From an uncultured Bacilli bacterium (GTDB taxonomy: Bacteria > Bacillota_I > Bacilli_A > RF39 > UBA660), in NCBI GenBank assembly GCA_944351345.1, contig CALVPO010000009.1, positions 1-20,560 of the forward strand: DNA of 20,560 nt, read 5' to 3'. Positions 7,083 to 13,261 of the stretch are shown piece after piece. A model generated the notes under the pieces. It was not told the DNA's origin, did no database searches, and saw only the letters and a list, made by a program, of their open reading frames with translations. Each line of letters opens with the position of its first letter. The first letter of the stretch is position 1. The position numbers were made by a program, and so were the translations under genes.

Positions 7083-7911
7083 CCTTTACTTCATTATTGT
7101 TTATGTCTTCATCTTCGTCAAATTCATCATCAAGTAGTACTTCACGGCGTGGTCTTAATTCTTCTACTAGCATCATTCTAGCATCATCAATAGATAGGCC
7201 ATAATTTAAAACTCCACTTATAGCCATAGAAATTTTACCAGTTTCCTCACTGACAACTATAGCAATAGCATCGGACTCTTCACTAATACCAAGAGCAGCT
7301 CTATGTCTTGTTCCAAGTCGCTTATTTATTTTTGTATTTAAGCTAATTGGGAAAACAGCTCCTGCACTAGTTATTCTATTTCCTTGAATAATTACTCCAC
7401 CATCATGAAGAGGATTTCTTGGGAAGAATATTGAGATAAGTAATTCACTTGATATATCAGCATATATTCCTTTACTTCTAACAATATAATCGTTTAAACT
7501 AACTTCTCTTTCAATAACAATTAAAGCTCCTATTCTAGATTTTCTTAGATAATCTATAGCGTTCATTATTTCGTAAATCATTTTTTCTCTTTCATCCATG
7601 GTTAAAACATGATGATTAGTAAGAATCTGTTTTCTTCCTAAATGCTCTAATATATTTCTAATTTCTGGTTGAAATATAATAATTAGGGCAAGTGGTCCCC
7701 ACATAATTACATATTCTAAAAGTAAGCCTACTGTAGTTAAATTTAACCAATCACTAAGTATTTTTATGATAACTATAATAACTATTCCTTTAAAAATAAG
7801 TACCATTTTTATATTATTTTTAAGACTTTTTAGTACATAATAGATTAATACCCATACTAAAGATATATCTATAATTTTTTGTACAACTGCAATAAAACTA
7901 CTAACCGTCAT
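7057..7911 (-). CDS. cdaA: Diadenylate cyclase CdaA (c-di-AMP synthase)
   Basis: CdaA condenses two ATP into cyclic di-AMP at the membrane. Three N-terminal membrane helices lie at about 12-28, 35-54 and 60-80, followed by a DAC (DisA_N) domain from about 105 to 255. The catalytic signatures are visible: NPLHDGGVII (D170-G171-G172, equivalent to the DGA motif) and LGTRHRAALG (R202-H203-R204, the RHR motif). Length (284 aa) is typical. The C-terminal tail is strongly acidic (LLDDEFDEDEDINNNE). It is the first gene of a two-gene operon with cdaR, with an AGAAGG site seven bases before the ATG and an extended -10 promoter just upstream. c-di-AMP usually governs potassium, osmotic and cell-wall homeostasis. 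Confidence 0.95.
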   Translation of the reverse strand: MTVSSFIAVVQKIIDISLVWVLIYYVLKSLKNNIKMVLIFKGIVIIVIIKILSDWLNLTTVGLLLEYVIMWGPLALIIIFQPEIRNILEHLGRKQILTNHHVLTMDEREKMIYEIMNAIDYLRKSRIGALIVIEREVSLNDYIVRSKGIYADISSELLISIFFPRNPLHDGGVIIQGNRITSAGAVFPISLNTKINKRLGTRHRAALGISEESDAIAIVVSEETGKISMAISGVLNYGLSIDDARMMLVEELRPRREVLLDDEFDEDEDINNNEVKDGAGHENN

Positions 7912-7939
7912 TTATATACCTTCTTTCTATAATAAACTA

Positions 7940-7948
7940 ATTATAACA
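7940..7948 (-). promoter_or_regulatory. Extended -10 promoter of cdaA-cdaR
   Basis: TATAAT (7940-7945, minus strand) is preceded by TG one base upstream (7947-7948), the extended -10 form. The hexamer 17 bases upstream (7963-7968, TTCTTA) is a weak -35. Transcription would start about 20 bases before the cdaA ATG. Confidence 0.6.
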
Positions 7949-8104
7949 TAGTTTGTTTAAAATAAGAATACCCTTTTAAATAAATTTATTAGTACTTATT
8001 AAAAAAACAAATTTTTTATAAACTATTTGATATATTAAATAATTAATAAATTAGTGCTATATTTTATTTAAAGAATAGGTAGGTAATATAAATCTTATTT
8101 AGAA

Positions 8105-9160
8105 TTATTTTATTCTAATAATTTTCCAAACTTGCCAATTATTATAATAACTAGTTTTTACTGGCCCCCAAGTTTTAAAATATTCATAATCGCTAGTACA
8201 ACCATTTGAGCCAGCATGTCCTGCATCATAAAATTTTTTATTTCCAGCATAAACATTAGTATGTTGTTTGTTATACCATAACATTATATCTCCTGGTTTT
8301 AATTTCCCAGCTTGTTCTAATTCTTTTGGCGTTTTAGCATTACAATCAATTATTTTTACTTTTTTACTTTTTGTTATTTTTGAGGCTGCTGAACCTTGTA
8401 TTGAATTAACTTTACTATTACTATTATATGCTTTATATATAGTTTCTCCATTTTTTAATATTCCTATATCTATTAGAGCCCATGATACATATTGAGCACA
8501 GTTGGTCTCTCTTCCATTCTTTCTTTCTTTTTTAAATGTGCCTTCTATATGACTATTGCTATAATGCCATTTTTTTCCAACTTCATAATCTTTTTCTACT
8601 GTAGTAGACATTTTATCAAGAGCATTTATAAAATCTTGAGCACTAGAAGAAATATTATTTTCAGAAGAACTATTAGTATCGTCATTACTAGTATTATCAC
8701 TAGCATTATCAGCAGAAATTATAGTTTTATTTGGCTCTTCATCATCTGTTTCTTCATATAATTGACCATTTCTCGATTCCTCTTCTATAATTTTTTCTTG
8801 TTCTTTAATAGTTTCTTCATAACCAGCAATTTCCTCAATTTTACTTAAATTAGCATTAGCAATACAATCTCTATATGGAATGTTAAAACTAGAATCTACT
8901 TTATCTACTAAATTCATCGCTACTCCTACTACAGTTGGAACAAAAAATAAAAATACACACATTAAAATTCTTTTTAATACGATACTTAAATTTTTTTTCA
9001 TTTCATCCTCATTTGTCATAACATTTTTAGCAAAATCAACTGTAATCATGGCAATTAATCCTATAGGTACAAGGATAAAGGCTAATTTAATTATTTCAAA
9101 AATAAAATAAATAACTTTTAATACAGCACTGCTTTGACATGGATCACTTAAAAAAAACAT
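8105..9160 (-). CDS. Membrane-anchored NlpC/P60-like cell-wall peptidase with VirB2-like N-terminal module
   Basis: The 351-aa protein has two parts. Residues 1-100 form a two-helix module (about 12-42 and 62-86) like the VirB2/TrbC-type two-helix proteins: IKLAFILVPIGLIAMITVDFAKN, a basic MKKN..LKR loop, then FFVPTVVGVAMNLV. C8 and C99 flank it and would face outward. A Ser/Asn/Asp/Glu-rich linker (about 105-172) leads to a peptidase-like domain (about 175-351). That domain has the likely nucleophile C221 in TNCAQYVSWAL and H300 in QHTNVYAG after KPGDIMLW. This Cys-then-GD-then-His order fits NlpC/P60 or a related CHAP fold; I cannot tell which. It is predicted to cleave peptidoglycan outside the cell while tethered. 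An AGGAGG site supports the start. Confidence 0.7.
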   Translation of the reverse strand: MFFLSDPCQSSAVLKVIYFIFEIIKLAFILVPIGLIAMITVDFAKNVMTNEDEMKKNLSIVLKRILMCVFLFFVPTVVGVAMNLVDKVDSSFNIPYRDCIANANLSKIEEIAGYEETIKEQEKIIEEESRNGQLYEETDDEEPNKTIISADNASDNTSNDDTNSSSENNISSSAQDFINALDKMSTTVEKDYEVGKKWHYSNSHIEGTFKKERKNGRETNCAQYVSWALIDIGILKNGETIYKAYNSNSKVNSIQGSAASKITKSKKVKIIDCNAKTPKELEQAGKLKPGDIMLWYNKQHTNVYAGNKKFYDAGHAGSNGCTSDYEYFKTWGPVKTSYYNNWQVWKIIRIK

Positions 9161-9178
9161 GACTACCTCCTATATATG

Positions 9179-9207
9179 AGTGTACCAAATTTCTAATAAA
9201 ATGTCAT
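9179..9207 (-). promoter_or_regulatory. Promoter of the first NlpC/P60-like gene
   Basis: On the minus strand, ATGACA (9202-9207) and TACACT (9179-9184) are 17 bases apart, and the -10 is of the extended type (TGG before TACACT). Together with the terminator just upstream at 9272-9326, this makes the gene at 8105-9160 its own transcription unit. Confidence 0.6.
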
Positions 9208-9271
9208 TAGTTTTAGAACAAAAGTAAAAATAAATTTTGGTTATTACCACATTATAGTACAAACAATATAT

Positions 9272-9326
9272 AAAAAAGACTAATGTATAGGGTTAAATAA
9301 AATATTATTTTTGCCCTTATAGTCTT
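9272..9326 (-). terminator. Intrinsic terminator after the second NlpC/P60-like gene
   Basis: Minus strand: AAGACTA (9320-9326) pairs with TAGTCTT (9276-9282), with an inner GGG/CCC pairing (9314-9316 with 9290-9292), followed by a run of U (9272-9277). Confidence 0.75.
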
Positions 9327-9335
9327 CTTTATTTA

Positions 9336-10790
9336 TTAATCTTTTATTCTGATAATTTTCCAAACCTTCCATTTGTTATAATAGCTAGTTTTTACTGGTC
9401 CCCAAGTCTTAAAATATTCATTGTTACTAGTACAACCATTTGAACCAGTATGTCCTGCATCATAAAATTTCTTATTACCAGCATAAACATTAATATGTTG
9501 TACGTTATACCATAACATTATATCTCCTGGTTTTAATTTCCCGTCCTGTTCTAATTCTTTTGGAGTTTTAACACTTGCATTAATTATTTTTACTTTTTTA
9601 CTATTTTGAATTTTAGTAGCACCTGATCCTTTAATTTCATTTTTACCATTAGCATAAGATTTATAGATTACTTGATTTTCTTTTAGAACTCCAATATCTA
9701 TAAGAGCCCATGATACATATTTAGCACAATTAGTCTCTCTTCCATTTTTTCTTTCTTTATCAAATGTATTTTCAGTGTGATTATTACTATAGTGCCATTT
9801 TTTCCCTTTTTTATAATCTTTTTCTACTATAATAGACATTTTATTTAAAGAATTTATAAACGCTTCTGCATTAACTATATTATCTTGATTAGATTGATTA
9901 TTAATAATTGGTGGGTTTGAATTTGATGTAGTAGTACTAGTATTTGGAATATTAGTAATATTATTAGTTTGAGAATTGGTATTTTGTTCTGTATATTGAT
10001 TGTTATTTTGAATAGAATTATTATTGCTAGTTACATTAGTATCTGGGATTTGATAATTATTAGTAGTAATATTATCATTAGTAATAGTAGTATCATTAGT
10101 GCTAGTAGATGGGATATTAGTATTATTTATATTATTATCAGTACTATTATTATTTGTAATAATATTTGTATTAGTCTCATTAGTTAAAGTATTAGACTCT
10201 ATATTATTATTATTTTCCGAATTAGCATCTGATGTGGTAATATCATCATTACTAGGATTAATCATTGAGGATTCTTCTGCATTTTCTTTAATATCATTAT
10301 TACTATCATCATTATTAGTATTATTGTTAACACTTTGAGTATTAGTAGTATCTTCTTTTTGCAAATTATTCTTTTTAGTTTCTGATAATTGTTTATTTAA
10401 TTCATTATCTTTACTTATAATTTCTTCTTTAGCTTCTAGAGCAATTTCATAATTTTCTATTTTCTCTATTTTATTTAAACTAATATTTTCTATACATTCT
10501 TTATATGGAATTTTAAAACTAATTCCTGTTTTACTAATTAAATTAGTTATTGTAGTAATAATTGCTGGAATAAAGAATATTACTAAACATATAATAATTT
10601 TTTTTATAACTATATTTATTTTTTTATCTAATCTATTATCTTTAATAATAATAGATTTCAAAAAATCTACTATTATTAATACTATTAATACTATTGGCAT
10701 AATTATAATAAAAGCCTTAATAACTACTAAAATAGAAAAAATAATTTTTAATATATCACTTGTTTGACATATTTCATTTAAAAGCAACAT
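9336..10790 (-). CDS. Membrane-anchored NlpC/P60-like peptidase, paralogue with long Asn/Thr/Ser linker
   Basis: This is a paralogue of the gene at 8105-9160 with the same order of parts. Counted from the ATG at 10790 it has 484 aa. A two-helix module (about 10-42 and 60-87) is flanked by C8 and C99 at exactly the same positions as in the paralogue. The linker is about 155 residues (about 148-305), rich in Asn, Thr and Ser, against about 40-65 in the paralogue. The peptidase domain has C355 in TNCAKYVSWAL and H432 in QHINVYAG. The domain is strongly conserved between the two (KPGDIMLWYN, KKFYDAGH, EYFKTWGPVKTSYYN) while the linker is not, consistent with a disordered wall-spanning spacer. A GTG and an ATG lie 9 and 6 bases upstream, but AGGTG is spaced correctly only for the ATG at 10790. 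Confidence 0.7.
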   Translation of the reverse strand: MLLLNEICQTSDILKIIFSILVVIKAFIIIMPIVLIVLIIVDFLKSIIIKDNRLDKKINIVIKKIIICLVIFFIPAIITTITNLISKTGISFKIPYKECIENISLNKIEKIENYEIALEAKEEIISKDNELNKQLSETKKNNLQKEDTTNTQSVNNNTNNDDSNNDIKENAEESSMINPSNDDITTSDANSENNNNIESNTLTNETNTNIITNNNSTDNNINNTNIPSTSTNDTTITNDNITTNNYQIPDTNVTSNNNSIQNNNQYTEQNTNSQTNNITNIPNTSTTTSNSNPPIINNQSNQDNIVNAEAFINSLNKMSIIVEKDYKKGKKWHYSNNHTENTFDKERKNGRETNCAKYVSWALIDIGVLKENQVIYKSYANGKNEIKGSGATKIQNSKKVKIINASVKTPKELEQDGKLKPGDIMLWYNVQHINVYAGNKKFYDAGHTGSNGCTSNNEYFKTWGPVKTSYYNKWKVWKIIRIKD

Positions 10791-10823
10791 ATACATCACA
10801 CCTAACTAAACAATTTTTTGCCT

Positions 10824-10832
10824 ATTATAGCA
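10824..10832 (-). promoter_or_regulatory. Extended -10 promoter of the second NlpC/P60-like gene
   Basis: TATAAT (10824-10829, minus strand) is preceded by TGC, giving the extended -10 TGCTATAAT. The -35 position 17 bases upstream (CTTTAT) is weak. The leader would be only about 25-30 nt. Confidence 0.6.
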
Positions 10833-10894
10833 CAAATATTGTAAAAATAAAGAAAAAAAGAAATAAATTTAAAAATAAGCATTAATTTTAAAGT

Positions 10895-10926
10895 TAAATT
10901 TCAGCTTTAAAGTAAAGTGAAATTTA
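10895..10926. repeat. Inverted repeat (hairpin A) in intergenic DNA
   Basis: TAAATTTCAGCTTTA (10895-10909) pairs with TAAAGTGAAATTTA (10913-10926): a 14-bp stem with one bulged G and a 3-nt loop. It has no T-run directly after it on either strand, so it is not a typical terminator. It shares its right arm with hairpin B. Confidence 0.6.
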
Positions 10927-10975
10927 GTATTAGAAAGAATTATTTTTTTTATAATACTATTTCTAAAACTAAATT
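10921..10975. repeat. Inverted repeat (hairpin B) overlapping hairpin A
   Basis: AATTTAGTATTAGAAA (10921-10936) pairs with TTTCTAAAACTAAATT (10960-10975), 16 positions with a single mismatch. The loop contains a further ATTAT/ATAAT pairing around a T-run. Bases 10921-10926 belong to both hairpins A and B, so the two are mutually exclusive. Similar AATTTAAGTTTAGAAAG and TGAAATTTAG copies recur near 11000 and 11101. Between 10833 and 11138 I see no gene, only these repeats and the terminator. Confidence 0.6.
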
Positions 10976-11016
10976 GCAAAGAGTAATTATTTAATTAAAA
11001 TTTAAGTTTAGAAAGC

Positions 11017-11070
11017 AAAAAAACTAGATTTCAATTTAAGAGTTTAGGACTTAAAATTATCTAGTTTTTT
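11017..11070. terminator. Terminator after yidD, symmetric enough to work both ways
   Basis: AAAAAACTAGAT (11018-11029) pairs with ATCTAGTTTTTT (11059-11070), with an inner AATTTAAG/CTTAAAATT pairing. On the minus strand it would end transcription about 70-120 bases after yidD, with the A-run at 11017-11023 giving the U-tract. No plus-strand gene needs it. Confidence 0.75.
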
Positions 11071-11138
11071 CTATTTTTTTATATTATAATACTTTTTTAT
11101 TGAAATTTAGTTTTATATTAACATTTTAAAAATAAAAT

Positions 11139-11357
11139 TTATTTCTTTTTTTCTGGAACAGGATCATAGCCACTACTTCCCCAAGGAGAACATCTAAATA
11201 TTCTTTTGAGTGATAAATACCACCCCTTAATAAATCCATATCTATTAAGTGCTATAATGGCATATTCAGAGCATGTTGGTGTATATCTGCAACTATTATG
11301 CCAAGGACCTGGAATATTCCTATATACTTTAATAAGTTTAATACTAAGCCACTTCAT
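11139..11357 (-). CDS. yidD: Membrane protein insertion efficiency factor YidD
   Basis: This 72-aa protein is a full-length YidD: LIKVYRNIPGP, then HNSCRYTPTCSEYAIIALNRYG with the conserved Cys residues, KGWYLSLKRIFRCSPWG and the C-terminal GYDPVP. YidD is a small peripheral inner-membrane protein, amphipathic at its N-terminus, that aids YidC-dependent insertion. In many bacteria it lies with rnpA, rpmH and yidC; here it instead starts one base after the stop of the M29 aminopeptidase, so the two are translationally coupled in an unusual context. Its terminator follows at 11017-11070. Confidence 0.93.
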   Translation of the reverse strand: MKWLSIKLIKVYRNIPGPWHNSCRYTPTCSEYAIIALNRYGFIKGWYLSLKRIFRCSPWGSSGYDPVPEKKK

Positions 11358-11358
11358 A

Positions 11359-12567
11359 CTAATTTAATACATCTTGAGAAAATTTTCCATTCTCAAATAT
11401 TTTTACCTCCTTACCATCATGGGTAGTTCCTATAATATTAAGATCATCTGTACCTATCATAAAATCAACGTGTTGTTTAGATACGTTTATACCATGTAAA
11501 AATAATTCTTTTTCATCCATAGAAGTACCATTTTGAATACACTCGCTGAAACCAGCACCTAGGGCTAAGTGACAAGAAGCATTTTCGTCAATTAAAGTAG
11601 TTCCAAAATTAATATTCATAGCATCAATTGGACTTCCTGCTTCTACTAAAGCTACCTCACCTAAATAACAAGAGTAATCATCACTATTTATAATTTCTTC
11701 TAATACTTCTTTTCCTACTTTAGCATCAAAATCTATAACTTTACCATCTTGAAATTTGATCCAAAAAGAATCTATGCAAGCATCATTATAGAAAAGAGGT
11801 TTAGAACTATATACTATACCATTAGTTTTATTATAAACAGGGCTAGTAAATACTTCATAACTAGGCATATTTACTATACATAATTCATCTCTAGCACCGC
11901 TATATAGATAGTTTTCTGGTAAGTATATTTCTAAGTTAGTTCCTAGAGAGTTTTTATAGTGTAATTTTTCTAAGTTAAGACTATTTAATTTATTTATAAT
12001 TTTCATATTCTTATTTATTAAGTTATCCCACTCTTTTACTGGATTATCTCTATCAATCATACACATTTTATATATAGCACTCTTTAGTTTGTCATAAGCT
12101 AATTCATCATTTTTATAGATTGATTTAGCCCAGGCTTCTCCAGGGTATGAGGCTATACACCAAGCTAGTTTGCATTGTAATTGTAATTTTCTATATAATG
12201 GTTTAGTACTCCTTTGTACTTTAGTTGCATAACTTATTTTTTTAGGATCAATATCGTTATTGAGGTTAGGTATTTCTGTTTCAAACATTAAAAAACTGGC
12301 ACCTTTTTTTACATATTCATCCCAAATACTTTTATTAAAGTATGGGCTATTATCTATATCAGTATAAGACATAGTTTTTAGTTCATCATGTACTTTATAT
12401 TTATCTTCACAATCTAGATATATATCTTCTACACCTATGCTTTTAACATATTTAACTATTTTATCAATAAATGGTTGAATTTCTTTATTATAACTTATAA
12501 CTAATACACCTATATTCTTTACGTTAGTACATCTATCTATTAATAATTTAATATATTTATCATCCAT
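11359..12567 (-). CDS. M29-family metal aminopeptidase (AmpS/PepS-like)
   Basis: The 402-aa length fits thermophilic-type M29 aminopeptidases, cytosolic dimetal enzymes that trim N-terminal residues from peptides. The N-terminal domain carries the YPGEAWAKS segment. The C-terminal catalytic domain shows likely metal ligands and signatures in order: NMPSYEVFTSP (Glu), YLGEVALVEAGSPI (Glu), ENASCHLALGAGF (His) and KQHVDFMIGTDDL (His and Asp). There is no signal peptide. The ATG at 12567 follows GGAAGGTGATATA, a good site. It is about 50 bases downstream of the SPOR-like gene and overlaps yidD closely, so the three probably form one operon read from about 13105. Confidence 0.9.
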   Translation of the reverse strand: MDDKYIKLLIDRCTNVKNIGVLVISYNKEIQPFIDKIVKYVKSIGVEDIYLDCEDKYKVHDELKTMSYTDIDNSPYFNKSIWDEYVKKGASFLMFETEIPNLNNDIDPKKISYATKVQRSTKPLYRKLQLQCKLAWCIASYPGEAWAKSIYKNDELAYDKLKSAIYKMCMIDRDNPVKEWDNLINKNMKIINKLNSLNLEKLHYKNSLGTNLEIYLPENYLYSGARDELCIVNMPSYEVFTSPVYNKTNGIVYSSKPLFYNDACIDSFWIKFQDGKVIDFDAKVGKEVLEEIINSDDYSCYLGEVALVEAGSPIDAMNINFGTTLIDENASCHLALGAGFSECIQNGTSMDEKELFLHGINVSKQHVDFMIGTDDLNIIGTTHDGKEVKIFENGKFSQDVLN

Positions 12568-12617
12568 TATATCACCTTCCTCATAAATATAACATAAATT
12601 AGTAATTTTATAAATAC

Positions 12618-13091
12618 TTAAGATTCAATTTTTATTAATGTTGAGTTATCATTATCTTTATATAAAGTTAACATTTCTAAAACAGTTTTTTGTATTTCAT
12701 TTTTATCTTCCATATTTATTAATTTATCATCATATTCTTTTATTTTATTATTTAGTTTCTCATCTTTAGAATAATATTCTGACACTATTACATCTTTGCC
12801 ATAACTATTTTTTATTTTTTCTATATTATCATAATTTTCTGTGATACCAATAATAGATTTATATAAGCCATCTTTATCCTCATAATAAACATAATTGCTA
12901 ACTAAAGTATTATCTACCATAGTATCATAAGAGGAATATGCTCCTGCTTGTACTAAATATATTTTCTTACCTTTTACAACATTATCTATGTTTCTATCAT
13001 AAATTTGATAGACTAAACTACCACATATTAAGCCACATAAGCATGATAAGAATATGGGGCCTAATATTTTTTTTAAGAATTTTTTTAGCAT
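12618..13091 (-). CDS. Membrane-anchored SPOR-like domain protein
   Basis: The 157-aa protein has a basic N-terminus (MLKKFLKKILGP), a membrane helix at about 11-30 and an extracytoplasmic domain. Residues 42-115 begin KKIYLVQAGAYSSYDTM and continue to GLYKSIIGITENYDNIEKI, which resembles the two half-repeats of a SPOR domain (V-Q-x-G-A-F/Y and YRVxxGP). SPOR domains bind denuded glycan strands at septa, and in Bacillota occur in sporulation and wall proteins. I assign it on motif resemblance only. A GTG lies 12 bases upstream, but the GGTGAT ribosome binding site is correctly spaced only for the ATG at 13091. The Lys/Glu/Asp-rich C-terminus is helical. Confidence 0.6.
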   Translation of the reverse strand: MLKKFLKKILGPIFLSCLCGLICGSLVYQIYDRNIDNVVKGKKIYLVQAGAYSSYDTMVDNTLVSNYVYYEDKDGLYKSIIGITENYDNIEKIKNSYGKDVIVSEYYSKDEKLNNKIKEYDDKLINMEDKNEIQKTVLEMLTLYKDNDNSTLIKIES

Positions 13092-13112
13092 TTTATCACC
13101 CACGACAAGTAT

Positions 13113-13140
13113 ATAATAATATTATTAAATATAATGTCGA
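13113..13140 (-). promoter_or_regulatory. Likely promoter of the SPOR-like / M29 / yidD unit
   Basis: Minus strand: TCGACA (13135-13140) and TATTAT (13113-13118), each 5/6 to consensus, 16 bases apart, and about 20 bases before the SPOR-like start. Confidence 0.5.
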
Positions 13141-13203
13141 ATTATTTATATTTATTATTTTATTATTAGTAATATATATAATTAGCCAAGAATATTTTAT
13201 ATT

Positions 13204-13248
13204 AAAAGATAGTAAGCAGGGATAAATAATTTTTACTTACTATCTTTT
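13204..13248 (-). terminator. Hairpin after the long pilin-like gene
   Basis: A 13-bp perfect stem, AAAAGATAGTAAG with CTTACTATCTTTT (13204-13216 and 13236-13248), lies just after the stop at 13262. The U-run is only four bases on either strand, so termination may be partial. Confidence 0.6.
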
Positions 13249-13261
13249 GTTAAATATACAA

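Noticed and set aside
8880..9110. Plus-strand frame opposite the membrane module of the first peptidase
   Set aside because: It is antisense to hydrophobic helices and has no ribosome binding site.
9969..10338. Plus-strand open frames opposite the Asn/Thr/Ser linker of the second peptidase gene
   Set aside because: They are shadows of the repetitive codons on the minus strand, rich in Ile/Ser/Val/Leu, and have no ribosome binding site or recognisable domain.
9161..10860. A c-di-AMP (ydaO-type) riboswitch ahead of the wall-hydrolase genes, expected from their usual regulation
   Set aside because: The promoters leave leaders of only about 15-30 nt, far too short for that riboswitch, and no matching conserved core is visible.
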